30,002 nt of DNA, taken from IMG/VR virus record IMGVR_UViG_3300008259_000113, positions 1-30,002 of that record, one strand, 5' to 3'. Under the pieces are notes generated by a model that saw only the letters and a list, made by a program, of their open reading frames with translations, searched no databases and had not been told where the DNA came from. Source of the stretch: a virus. Of this stretch, positions 15,358 through 22,423 are shown piece by piece; within the stretch, counting starts at the first letter, position 1; each line of letters starts with the position of its first letter. Position numbers and translations under genes: made by a program.

Positions 15358-15401
15358 GTTGAGGCATATCCCACTTTGTAGCGAGTTGGGGTTATTTAGG
15401 T

Positions 15402-15899
15402 ATGATTTTCTTATCATATAACGCCCAGCAGGATATCACCTTGCCAATCCGTGACTGGAAGTACGGCAACGATGACCTGACGAACTACGGAGACTACTGG
15501 CGAATACAGGCTAAGTTCGTAAATAAAGACACGAGAGAGGTCATTACCTATACTCTGGTGAGCCCGTCTTTTGATGAAGACACAAGGGAGCTTACCTTTG
15601 AGTACAATAGCGCAACACTTGATCCGGAAGTACCATATATTCTACGCCTCGAAGACCAGAGGTATGCAGCAGGAGTCGCTAACCAATACGAGGATAGGGT
15701 GATTGCGGATTCAGGGACAATCGAAGCACTTGGGTGCGTTACGACAGAGCTTACGGCTTTAGGGGTGGATGATGCGAAGGTGCTGACCATTGACAAAATT
15801 TATATGCTGCCGAGTGGTGGCACAATCGATAACTATCAACCTGTGCTGCAGACTACTGAGCGCACTATGAACAATGACTTTGTGATCTATGGCGAATAA
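15402..15899 (+). CDS. Putative virion protein upstream of portal
   Basis: A 165-aa protein without a family I can name. It is beta-rich and acidic: ITLPIRDWKYGNDDLTNYGD near the start, a pair of strands around WRIQAKFVNKDTREVITYTL, then ELTFEYNSATLDPEVPYILR and a C-terminal NNDFVIYGE. No signal peptide or membrane segment. The leader is TTATTTA-ggt-ATG, the same form as in front of the ParB-like and scaffold genes. It overlaps the portal start by 11 bases. Position between the tube-like and portal genes suggests a neck or head decoration protein. Confidence 0.5.
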   Translation: MIFLSYNAQQDITLPIRDWKYGNDDLTNYGDYWRIQAKFVNKDTREVITYTLVSPSFDEDTRELTFEYNSATLDPEVPYILRLEDQRYAAGVANQYEDRVIADSGTIEALGCVTTELTALGVDDAKVLTIDKIYMLPSGGTIDNYQPVLQTTERTMNNDFVIYGE

Positions 15900-17910
15900 T
15901 ATCCGACTAATCAATCTGGCCTCCTATACCACGCCACAAATCAGCGAGAACCCTCGCTTGAGTTGGGTGGAGTATGGCGATGACAATCAGTTTTTCAACT
16001 ACCTTATCGATATGGCTAACGGCTCCCCTACGAATAACGCAGTTATTACGGGGATCGTGGATATTATCTACGGCAAGGGAATCGATGCTTCTAACTCTGA
16101 TGCTAACCCATCCGGGTATATCGAGCTGCGTAGGCTTATCCAGCCGGAACAACTGAAGAGGGTCGTTAATGACTTCTATATGCTTGGCAATGCAGCGTTC
16201 CAGATTATATATACGGCTGACAAGAGCAAGATAGCGGAGGTATATCATATCCCGGTTGAAACGCTGAGGGCAGAGAAGTGCAACGATGAGGGAGAGATCG
16301 AGGCATACTATATGGCGTATGACTGGAGTAAGGTTCGAAATAAGAACCAAGCGGAGCGCATCCCTGCTTTTGGATATGGAGCAGCATCCGACAAGGTAGA
16401 GATCCTTTACATTCGCCCGTATCGGAGTGGCTCATATTACTATTCACCGGTCGATTACCAAGGCGGGCTTCCATATGCAGAAATGGAGCAAGAAATTGCC
16501 AACTACCATATCAATAATATCAAGAACGGAATGGCTCCGTCTATGATTATCAACTTCAATAACGGCATCCCTCCACAGGAAGAGCAGGACAATATCGACT
16601 CTGCCATTAAGTCGAAGTGGAGCGGTAGCAATAACGCAGGCAAGTATATCCTCGCTTTCAATGATGATAGCCAAAAGGCTGCTACTATCGAGCCCGTTAC
16701 TTTATCGGATGCCCATTTGCAGTATGAGTTCCTTAGCAGCGAGAGTACGAGCAAGATTCTGGTATCCCACCGAATCACCTCACCTATGCTCTTCGGGGTA
16801 AAGGATAGCGGTAACGGATTGGGCAGTAATGCGGATGAAATTAAGAATGCTTTTAATTTGCTCGACAACACGGTGATCCGACCTAAGCAGGAGCAGATCG
16901 CTGCTGGTATCGATATGATTCTTGCGTATAACAAAGTAAGCCTTGACCTTTACTTTAGGTCATTGACTCCTGCGGAGTTTGCTGATGTCAAAGAGGTGGG
17001 CGATGAGGTAGTTATTGAAGGGGCTCCGGTTGCAGATGTAAGCGAGGCATCGGAGGATCTTATCAAAAAAGATGCATCCTACAACGGAGCGCAGATCGCA
17101 AGCTCTCTGGATATTATGAGAGCCGTCACGGAGGGAGTGCTTACGCAAGACCAAGCGATTACGTTCTTAGTCCAGATGCTACAATTTGACCCACAGGTAG
17201 CGCAGGCTCTTTTCGTGGGTAACTCTTCTGCCGTTATTACGCAGATGAAATCGCAAAAGGGGGGAAGGGATGGCCTCCCTTTTCTGATGGAGGAGCTTGC
17301 TGCTGAACTGGTAGCAAAGCTTCAAAATATCGGAGAGAGCGAAGAGGAACTGCTTAGCGACTATGATATGGTCGATTCTGAGATAGTCGATAGCGAGGAA
17401 GATGAATACGATGTCGAGGCATACCTAAACTCACGTACTGAACTTGTAGCGCAGGATCCCAGCGAGCAAGATTCGAATAGATATAAGGTACGTTACTTCT
17501 ATGCCGTTGGCGCTATTGCAAATAAAAACCGCAATCCGGGCCCAAGCAGAACCCTATGCCGTAGCCTTATCGCTGCTAAGAGAGTATATCGGATGGAGGA
17601 CATCAAGGAACTAAGCTCTAACGGGGGCGCAGAAGCGCAGGGAGCCTCTTACAGCGTTTGGTTGTACAAGGGTGGGGCTAACTGCTACCATCGCTGGGAA
17701 CGTAGGGTATATCGCAAGAAACTCACGAAGGATGGCGAGATCTATGGAGGGGGCACTTTGAATGGCACGACTATCATTAACGTAAACGAAGCGGTACGTC
17801 AAGGATTCAAGCTACCCAAGAACCCAAAGGAGGTCGCTATCGCACCTATCGATTCGGACTACCAAGGCTATACTCCTGCTTACGCTCAGAGTAAAGGGAT
17901 ACCCAAATAG
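15889..17910 (+). CDS. Portal protein with C-terminal extra domain
   Basis: A 673-aa portal, through which DNA enters and leaves the head. The first ~490 residues have portal features: NPRLSWVEYGDDNQFFNYLI, GIVDIIYGKGIDASNS, a wing region with DFYMLGNAAFQIIYTADKSK, and the stem/crown helices with LSSESTSKILVSHRITSPML and DEIKNAFNLLDNTVIRPKQE. The last ~160 residues, after an acidic linker (DSEEDEYDVEAY), form a separate domain: YKVRYFYAVGAIANKNRNPG, SRTLCRSLIAAKRVYRMEDI, SVWLYKGGANCYHRWERRVY and a final GYTPAYAQSKG. This tail occurs on other Bacteroidota phage portals; its role is unknown to me. The gene follows the capsid here, instead of preceding it as in most siphophages. Confidence 0.82.
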   Translation: MANNIRLINLASYTTPQISENPRLSWVEYGDDNQFFNYLIDMANGSPTNNAVITGIVDIIYGKGIDASNSDANPSGYIELRRLIQPEQLKRVVNDFYMLGNAAFQIIYTADKSKIAEVYHIPVETLRAEKCNDEGEIEAYYMAYDWSKVRNKNQAERIPAFGYGAASDKVEILYIRPYRSGSYYYSPVDYQGGLPYAEMEQEIANYHINNIKNGMAPSMIINFNNGIPPQEEQDNIDSAIKSKWSGSNNAGKYILAFNDDSQKAATIEPVTLSDAHLQYEFLSSESTSKILVSHRITSPMLFGVKDSGNGLGSNADEIKNAFNLLDNTVIRPKQEQIAAGIDMILAYNKVSLDLYFRSLTPAEFADVKEVGDEVVIEGAPVADVSEASEDLIKKDASYNGAQIASSLDIMRAVTEGVLTQDQAITFLVQMLQFDPQVAQALFVGNSSAVITQMKSQKGGRDGLPFLMEELAAELVAKLQNIGESEEELLSDYDMVDSEIVDSEEDEYDVEAYLNSRTELVAQDPSEQDSNRYKVRYFYAVGAIANKNRNPGPSRTLCRSLIAAKRVYRMEDIKELSSNGGAEAQGASYSVWLYKGGANCYHRWERRVYRKKLTKDGEIYGGGTLNGTTIINVNEAVRQGFKLPKNPKEVAIAPIDSDYQGYTPAYAQSKGIPK

Positions 17911-17942
17911 TCGCAATATCCGAGCAATCGGGTTTATTAAAT

Positions 17943-18443
17943 ATGGCATACGCTCTCTTTGTTTCACCCGATGATATCGTAAAGCGTACCGCTATATCCG
18001 GTAACGTAGATCGGGATCAGATGGTGCAGTATATCAAGACCTCGCAGGACATACATATCCAAGCGTTGCTCGGGACTGCGTTGTACGATAAACTAAAGAA
18101 CGATGTGCTGGCAAATACCCTCACGGGCAACTACCTAACCTTGATGAATGACTACGTGCAGGATGTACTGGTACATTACACGATGGTGGAGCTGCTTCCG
18201 TTTTTGACTTACAAAGTAAGCAACGGGGGAGTATTTAAGAAACAGAGCGAGAATAGCGAGAGCATCGACAAGAGCGAGTTGGAGTATTTGATCCAGAAGG
18301 AGCGAGATACGGCAGAGCATTACGGCAGGCGTTTGGTCAATTACTTGACTTTTTACGGCAACCTTACTCCGGAGTACTACGCTAACCAGAACGGGGAGAT
18401 GTATCCTACGGATGGGCAATCATTTCACGGATGGTATTTATGA
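17943..18443 (+). CDS. Head-tail connector protein
   Basis: A 166-aa mainly helical protein downstream of the portal. SPDDIVKRTAISGNVDRDQM, then YIKTSQDIHIQALLGTALYD and LMNDYVQDVLVHYTMVELLP, match the DUF6712/gp6-type connector family, which adds a ring below the portal. The C-terminus ELEYLIQKERDTAEHYGRRL, then LVNYLTFYGNLTPEY, is also typical. The start is at the ATG in TTATTAAATATG. Its TGA overlaps the ATG of a 22-codon frame (ATGA). Role: DNA retention and tail docking, from family knowledge. Confidence 0.65.
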   Translation: MAYALFVSPDDIVKRTAISGNVDRDQMVQYIKTSQDIHIQALLGTALYDKLKNDVLANTLTGNYLTLMNDYVQDVLVHYTMVELLPFLTYKVSNGGVFKKQSENSESIDKSELEYLIQKERDTAEHYGRRLVNYLTFYGNLTPEYYANQNGEMYPTDGQSFHGWYL

Positions 18444-18508
18444 ATAGGTACGGAATCAAAAGGAGCAACATCCAGAAGCTCCGGGTATTTTTAAGCAAAA
18501 AAAAGTGA
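18440..18508 (+). CDS. Tiny basic peptide (22 aa)
   Basis: This 22-codon frame starts in the stop of the connector gene (ATGA) and ends in the start of the next gene (GTGA). It reads MNRYGIKRSNIQKL and then ends in three Lys: about one third Arg/Lys. The double stop-start coupling with exact overlaps is the evidence for translation. It may be a real micro-protein or only a coupling device that carries ribosomes across the 62-base interval. Confidence 0.45.
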   Translation: MNRYGIKRSNIQKLRVFLSKKK

Positions 18509-18825
18509 GCAATTTTATATCGTGGGGAGTAGTGTACTGCTCTACTTGGTTTGGTCAAGTGGATGAGACTACTTTGTCTATCCAGAATCAGTCAGCCCCT
18601 CCGTGCTTCGCTCCTGCTAATGAGATCGTGGAGCAGTTTGAGACTCGGGTGCTGAATGATGGAGGCACGTTTGAGGGCTATGATTGCTTGACTGCTGCCT
18701 TGCAGGACTTGGGTGAGGACACCTACTATGATATTTTTGATACGTATATTCAGCGTATGACCGATGACGGAGCAACATTGGAGGGAGAGGACTGCTTAAT
18801 TGACCAACTATTTATTTTGAACTAA
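18505..18825 (+). CDS. Virion-associated protein with DGG-Cys repeats
   Basis: A 106-aa acidic protein starting with GTG. The first 40 residues contain several aromatic residues and two Cys. Then come two copies of a short motif: RVLNDGGTFEGYDCLTAALQ (48-67) and RMTDDGATLEGEDCLIDQL (84-102). A third copy is in the tail protein at 6354 (RVETDGGVCEALTCLEAAL). The motif occurs in other Bacteroidota phage structural proteins, to my memory, but I know no function. It ends in TAATG with the tail-fibre gene, so it may be a fibre-attachment or adaptor protein. Confidence 0.5.
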   Translation: MSNFISWGVVYCSTWFGQVDETTLSIQNQSAPPCFAPANEIVEQFETRVLNDGGTFEGYDCLTAALQDLGEDTYYDIFDTYIQRMTDDGATLEGEDCLIDQLFILN

Positions 18826-20600
18826 TGAGTACATTTGATTCCGCCAGCTTGGTAATGATTCCTTCGGGATACAAAGACCAAAAGGTTTACTCGGTTAAGC
18901 CGACCGATGGTACGGGCGACCTAACCTTCAGCCGTGCCTCAAGCGCCACCCGTGTGGCAAGTAACGGCCTAATTGAAAAGGTGCGGACTAACCTCTTGCT
19001 GCAAAGCAATACGTTTAATGCTGCGGCTTGGGTTAGCGCTGGCCCGGGCGCAACCGTGACCAGCGGACAATCAGACCCAGATAGTGGTAATTCGGCTTGG
19101 TTGCTTTCTAAATCGGGCACAACTGGTCGTATTGAGCAAACCATTACAACGGCTGCGAGCGAACAAACATTTAGCATTTCAGCTAAAAAGGGAACTGCTA
19201 ATTTTATAACTATAAATGTTTATGATGGAACGACAAATAATGTTGTATATTTTAATCTTAATACTGGAGTCGTTGGCTCACAAAGCAATGGGGTTGGGTC
19301 TATTGTTTCGCTTGGCTCTGGATGGTTTCGCTGCTCGGTAACGTCAACTAACTTATCTGCTTCGGGTGTTATTGAATTATATATCTCTGATACTGATGCT
19401 TCGGTAACTGGCGCAACGGGTAACATTTTTATTTACGAAAGTCAGTTTGAGAACGGAGTAGCAACAGACTACATCGCCACCACCAGCGCAGCGGTATCAG
19501 TTGGCCCCGTTAGCGGTTTACCCCGTTTGGATTATTTGGGGTCTACTTGCCCTCGCTTGTTGCTGGAGCCACAGCGGAGTAATTTAGTGACGTACTCGGA
19601 GCAGTTTGATAATGCGGCTTGGACTAAACTACAAGCGAGCATAACCGCCAATAGCATTGTATCGCCCGATGGTTTTACAAATGCTGACACCTTAACTGCT
19701 GACGGAACAAACAACGAACACCAACTTCGTTCAACTGGAGTAATCACACTCTCAGTTGGGAATACATACACTACCTCAATTTTTGTAAAGGCTGGCACAA
19801 ATAATTTTGTTCAGTTTGTTGGTTCGGGTTCCCTTTATGCAGCCACAACCTACGCAAACTTTAACGTTGCCACTGGCGTTGTTGGTGACGTAGGTGCCTC
19901 AACTACCGCTTCGATAGTTAACTATGGCAATGGCTGGTATCGCTGCTCAATGACCGCAGCGGCAGTTTCCACTACCAATAGCAATACTTTTCTATTCAAT
20001 ATCGTAACCTCAAACACGGCTATTCGTGGTGAGAGCAACACGCTATCTACAAACGTTTATGTTTACGGAGCCACTATTGAAGCGGGAGCCTACGCCACCT
20101 CGTACATCCCCACATTGGGAGCGAGCGTTACAAGGGTTGTTGACAAGGCGGAAAAGACTTCGGCTTCGGCTCTTATCGGACAAACCGAAGGTACTATCTT
20201 TTGGGAAATCCAAATTGACATTCAAAGTGCAAGCGGTAATGAGCAAATCTTTACCATTGACAACGGAAGCACTTACGACAATTCTATTTATTTAGCTAAA
20301 GGAGAAACGGGTTCGCTTGTTGCAGTTATTGTTGTTGGCGCAGTAGTTCAAGCAACATTTAGTGTGAGCAAAACTACTGGTACCTTCAAAATGGCAATAG
20401 GTTATGCAAATAACAATTCAGCGTTTTTTGTTGACGGAGTGCAAGTATCAACGACCGATACTTCGTGCAGTATTCCCGCTTCATTAAGTAGAATTACTTT
20501 AGGTAATACTCCGCTGGGGTCAACCTCTGGAAAGACCGCACAAGTGCTTTTATTCCCGACCCGTCTAACCAACGCCCAACTTGCCGAACTAACCGCATAA
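18825..20600 (+). CDS. Tail fibre / receptor-binding protein
   Basis: A 591-aa Ser/Thr/Gly-rich beta protein. The N-terminus (LTFSRASSATRVASNGLIEK, 33-52) is a known fibre motif. Two tandem carbohydrate-binding-like jelly rolls follow: the first from NLLLQSNTFNAAAW (56-69) through GSGWFRC (164-170) to about 225, the second from NLVTYSEQFDNAAW (253-266) through GNGWYRC (368-374) to about 440. The C-terminal 140 residues are LamG/concanavalin-like (EGTIFWEIQIDIQS; FKMAIGYANNNSAFFVDGVQ). It probably binds cell-surface glycan. G/C content jumps from 41 in 60 bases (19021-19080) to 11 in 60 (19201-19260), a mosaic junction in the first jelly roll, as expected from exchange of receptor-binding parts. 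No self-cleaving chaperone domain is seen. Confidence 0.75.
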   Translation: MSTFDSASLVMIPSGYKDQKVYSVKPTDGTGDLTFSRASSATRVASNGLIEKVRTNLLLQSNTFNAAAWVSAGPGATVTSGQSDPDSGNSAWLLSKSGTTGRIEQTITTAASEQTFSISAKKGTANFITINVYDGTTNNVVYFNLNTGVVGSQSNGVGSIVSLGSGWFRCSVTSTNLSASGVIELYISDTDASVTGATGNIFIYESQFENGVATDYIATTSAAVSVGPVSGLPRLDYLGSTCPRLLLEPQRSNLVTYSEQFDNAAWTKLQASITANSIVSPDGFTNADTLTADGTNNEHQLRSTGVITLSVGNTYTTSIFVKAGTNNFVQFVGSGSLYAATTYANFNVATGVVGDVGASTTASIVNYGNGWYRCSMTAAAVSTTNSNTFLFNIVTSNTAIRGESNTLSTNVYVYGATIEAGAYATSYIPTLGASVTRVVDKAEKTSASALIGQTEGTIFWEIQIDIQSASGNEQIFTIDNGSTYDNSIYLAKGETGSLVAVIVVGAVVQATFSVSKTTGTFKMAIGYANNNSAFFVDGVQVSTTDTSCSIPASLSRITLGNTPLGSTSGKTAQVLLFPTRLTNAQLAELTA

Positions 20601-20611
20601 TTCAACACACG

Positions 20612-20998
20612 ATGAAATTCTTAAAATACGAGTTCACGCCTACCCAATGGGCTACGGCTAAAGCAAAGATTGAGTTAACGGGTACCGACCCCGAAACGTA
20701 CACCTACTACAACCCCGAATTAGTTACTGCGGTAGTAGAACTCGGGCATCTTTGCACCCAATGGGGAACCGATGCCGAAGGCAATAAAGTGTGTGAGGTA
20801 ACGTCACCAAAGTACGCAGTTGACATCCTATGGAATGCGGAGCCTCTGGTTACTTCGTTTGCTGCTTATGTCGTATGGCCTTCGCCTTGCGGAGTTCACA
20901 TCTTCGCTGGATGGGAGCAAGCATACGCAACGGAGTATTGCGTAGCGAACCCCGATGCAGCGTACTGCCAACCGCCAGTACCTCCTGTTGAGCAATGA
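20612..20998 (+). CDS. Small protein downstream of tail fibre
   Basis: A 128-aa protein: MKFLKYEFTPTQWATAKAKI, then AVVELGHLCTQWGTDAEGNK, YAVDILWNAEPLVTSFAAYV and a GVHIFAGWEQAYAT segment, ending in a Pro-rich tail (CQPPVPPVEQ). Four Cys, many Trp/Tyr. I recognise the start and the VVELG segment from genes that follow fibre genes in Bacteroidota phages; a fibre-assembly or fibre-tip accessory role is possible but unproven. It starts 11 bases after the fibre stop, and its TGA overlaps the next ATG. Confidence 0.55.
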   Translation: MKFLKYEFTPTQWATAKAKIELTGTDPETYTYYNPELVTAVVELGHLCTQWGTDAEGNKVCEVTSPKYAVDILWNAEPLVTSFAAYVVWPSPCGVHIFAGWEQAYATEYCVANPDAAYCQPPVPPVEQ

Positions 20999-21165
20999 CA
21001 AAGGAGTCAGCCGATAGCGTTCTAACGTCTTGGTCTCTTACAGGCACAGGGCTGCTTGTAAGTTACGTTCACCAAGCCTTCGGTCTTGCGGTGCTTGTTG
21101 CCTCATTGGGCTACACCCTGTGGAAGTGGCGCAGGGATTATCTGAAGGACAAAGGTGCTAATTGA
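20995..21165 (+). CDS. Small membrane protein, holin candidate (56 aa)
   Basis: Starts in the ATGA overlap with the previous gene. It has a hydrophilic N-terminus (MTKESADSVLTSW), a hydrophobic stretch from about 15 to 43 (including LTGTGLLVSYVHQAF and GLAVLVASLGYTLW) and a basic end (KWRRDYLKDKG). This could be one long or two short membrane helices with the basic tail inside the cell. Together with the next gene it makes a pair of small membrane proteins just before the endolysin, where holin and antiholin are expected. Confidence 0.6.
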   Translation: MTKESADSVLTSWSLTGTGLLVSYVHQAFGLAVLVASLGYTLWKWRRDYLKDKGAN

Positions 21166-21343
21166 GCGCATCTTCGGCAATCCGAAGACTACTCTACTTG
21201 GGCTGATAATCATCGGCCTTTGTTTTGTTTTGGTGTTTTACGAGAAAGCAACGCTCACGGAGATGAGTGCGTTCATGGTAGGTGCGTTCGCACTTATGTT
21301 TTTCAAAGACCCTCAAGATGGCAAAGCAACAGGCGGTAAGTAG
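21155..21343 (+). CDS. Holin-like protein (62 aa)
   Basis: Starts with GTG at 21155, eleven bases inside the previous gene. Two membrane segments are visible: TTLLGLIIIGLCFVLVFY (12-29) and MSAFMVGAFALMFF (37-50), joined by the short turn EKATLTE; the C-terminus is basic and polar (KDPQDGKATGGK). Small two-helix proteins of this layout with an EKATLTE turn are common upstream of endolysins in Bacteroidota phages, and I take it as the most likely holin. The stop lies inside the next small gene (overlap 26 bases). Confidence 0.65.
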   Translation: MLIERIFGNPKTTLLGLIIIGLCFVLVFYEKATLTEMSAFMVGAFALMFFKDPQDGKATGGK

Positions 21344-21446
21344 ACATATCAGCAAAAGCAAGAAGCGAGGCAAGCATTCAAAGAGTGCAAGCAGCAACAA
21401 GGCAAGCAAGAACTACAAGAAGCCTTACGCAAGTCAAGGGCGATGA
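21318..21446 (+). CDS. Highly basic Lys/Ser-rich peptide (42 aa)
   Basis: A 42-codon frame from ATG 21318 to TGA 21444-21446, whose stop overlaps the endolysin start (ATGA). Composition is extreme: about one third Lys/Arg/His plus many Ser, with no acidic residue; SRHISKSKKRGKHSKSASS and the ending NYKKPYASQGR. Small proteins with this KxYKK-x-Y-x-x-QGR ending occur at the same place in related phages, to my recollection. It may bind DNA or cell-wall polymers. The stop/start coupling on the 3' side supports real translation. Confidence 0.6.
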   Translation: MAKQQAVSRHISKSKKRGKHSKSASSNKASKNYKKPYASQGR

Positions 21447-21868
21447 CAAAGAACTTTAGCCTCGCAGAACTGACCGCTACAAAAACAGGGCTTCCTAACG
21501 CTTTACCCAAGCACTTGGAGGGAAACCTCCGTAGCCTTGCAGAAAACGTCTTACAACCTGCGAGAGATGCATTAGGTGCGCTCAAAGTAACGAGTGCGTA
21601 CCGCAGCCCTGCGGTCAATGCCAAAGTAGGGGGAGCAAAGACCTCGCAGCATACGCAAGGACAAGCTGCCGACCTAAAGTTTGATGGAGGTAACGAGGTG
21701 CTTTTTAATTGGATTAAGGACAATTTAGATTTTGACCAGCTTATCTGGGAGTTCGGTACGGACAATGCTCCAAGTTGGGTTCACGTGAGTTATGTAAGTA
21801 GCAAGAACCGAAAACAAATCCTCAAAGCAGTCAAGCATAATGGCAAAACCAAGTACCTCAACTTTTGA
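21443..21868 (+). CDS. Endolysin, peptidase M15 family
   Basis: A 141-aa zinc peptidase that cuts peptidoglycan cross-bridges at lysis. The M15 motif S-x-H-x-x-G-x-A-x-D is SQHTQGQAAD (68-77), with His70 and Asp77 as zinc ligands; the third ligand is His114 in WVHVSY, and Glu103 in IWEFG is the likely catalytic base. The preceding SAYRSPAVNAKVGG is the usual conserved strand-loop. There is no signal peptide or extra wall-binding domain, so export needs the holin. Complete for the M15_3 type. It overlaps the nested 37-aa frame and ends 12 bases before the chosen spanin start. Confidence 0.9.
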   Translation: MTKNFSLAELTATKTGLPNALPKHLEGNLRSLAENVLQPARDALGALKVTSAYRSPAVNAKVGGAKTSQHTQGQAADLKFDGGNEVLFNWIKDNLDFDQLIWEFGTDNAPSWVHVSYVSSKNRKQILKAVKHNGKTKYLNF

Positions 21869-21953
21869 TAACTGGCTCAATGAACTCGAAACTAAACCCC
21901 AACCGACTTGCAATGTGGATAATCCCGATGGCTGCGACTCTTGCGGTTCTTAG
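21840..21953 (+). CDS. Nested small Cys peptide (37 aa)
   Basis: A 37-codon frame from ATG 21840 to TAG 21951, in a third frame between the endolysin end and the spanin start. It reads MAKPSTSTFDNWLNELETKP and then a short Cys cluster, TCNVDNPDGCDSCGS. The FDNWL-NELE helix followed by C-x7-C-x2-C looks designed rather than random, and I have a memory of similar short proteins in Bacteroidota phages. It covers the region encoding the spanin signal peptide in another frame, like the Rz/Rz1 type of nesting. Confidence is moderate because short frames of this length arise by chance. Confidence 0.45.
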   Translation: MAKPSTSTFDNWLNELETKPQPTCNVDNPDGCDSCGS

Positions 21954-22287
21954 CAGTTGCGCTTCTGTGAAACCAGTCCTCGAGAGTGTAGTTGTAAGGG
22001 ACACGGTGATTGTCACGCAGACAAAATACCTAACCGACACGCTGGAACTCTACAAGGACACGACCATCTACCAAGACAAGGTTCGGCTGCAGCTCCAGTA
22101 CATCGATCGAAAGGTATACGTTGAGGCTACGTGCTTACCAGACACCATCCGGGTAACGCAAACCAAGATCCTAACAAAGGAGAGGAAGCAAAGGGGTTGG
22201 ACTCTCGAAGGTGGGCTAACGATGCTTGCCCTTGTTTTGGTCGCTGCGTACTTCGTTAAGCGTTGGATAGATAAACTACTGGAGTAA
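21880..22287 (+). CDS. Unimolecular spanin-like lipoprotein
   Basis: From ATG 21880 the protein has 135 aa. The N-terminus MNSKLNPNRLAMWIIPMAAT carries positive charges and a hydrophobic core, ending in the lipobox LSSC (24-27), so Cys27 would be lipidated and go to the outer membrane. The middle is a polar, beta/coil stretch with repeated V-x-D-T-V patterns (VVVRDTVIVTQTKYLTDTLE; CLPDTIRVTQTKI). The C-terminus has a membrane segment (EGGLTMLALVLVAAYFVKRW) and a basic end for the inner membrane. A lipobox at one end and a membrane helix at the other is the layout of u-spanins such as T1 gp11 (131 aa), which fuse inner and outer membranes after endolysin action. Other in-frame starts are 21865 and 21913; the latter would lack the basic N-region. 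Confidence 0.72.
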   Translation: MNSKLNPNRLAMWIIPMAATLAVLSSCASVKPVLESVVVRDTVIVTQTKYLTDTLELYKDTTIYQDKVRLQLQYIDRKVYVEATCLPDTIRVTQTKILTKERKQRGWTLEGGLTMLALVLVAAYFVKRWIDKLLE

Positions 22288-22340
22288 TTATACCCATAGA
22301 GGGGCATTACATCCGTTTTAAGGAACTTTATATGCGAAAG

Positions 22341-22356
22341 GGTATAGTTCTATACC
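22341..22356 (+). promoter_or_regulatory. Short palindrome GGTATAGTTCTATACC
   Basis: A six-pair stem GGTATA/TATACC (with GTTC in the loop; G-C can add a seventh pair) just after the lysis genes. No T run follows directly, though pyrimidine-rich tracts begin about 30 bases later. It could be a weak terminator or processing site for the late transcript, or an operator half-site pair. Confidence 0.4.
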
Positions 22357-22423
22357 TTGAGGCATTTGAAGCCCGCAAATCAAAGATTCTATTCTTTTTC
22401 TTTATTAAGTTTCTTTTTCTTTT

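Noticed and set aside
15359-15378. TTTG box in CCACTTTG before 15402
   Set aside because: Lacks TA at the first two positions, and the distance to the nearest TTG is about 10 bases, far from 19.
22332-22409. Short frame starting ATGCGAAAGGGTATAG in the non-coding region
   Set aside because: About 25 codons, no coupling to a neighbour, poor composition; it crosses the palindrome and pyrimidine tract.
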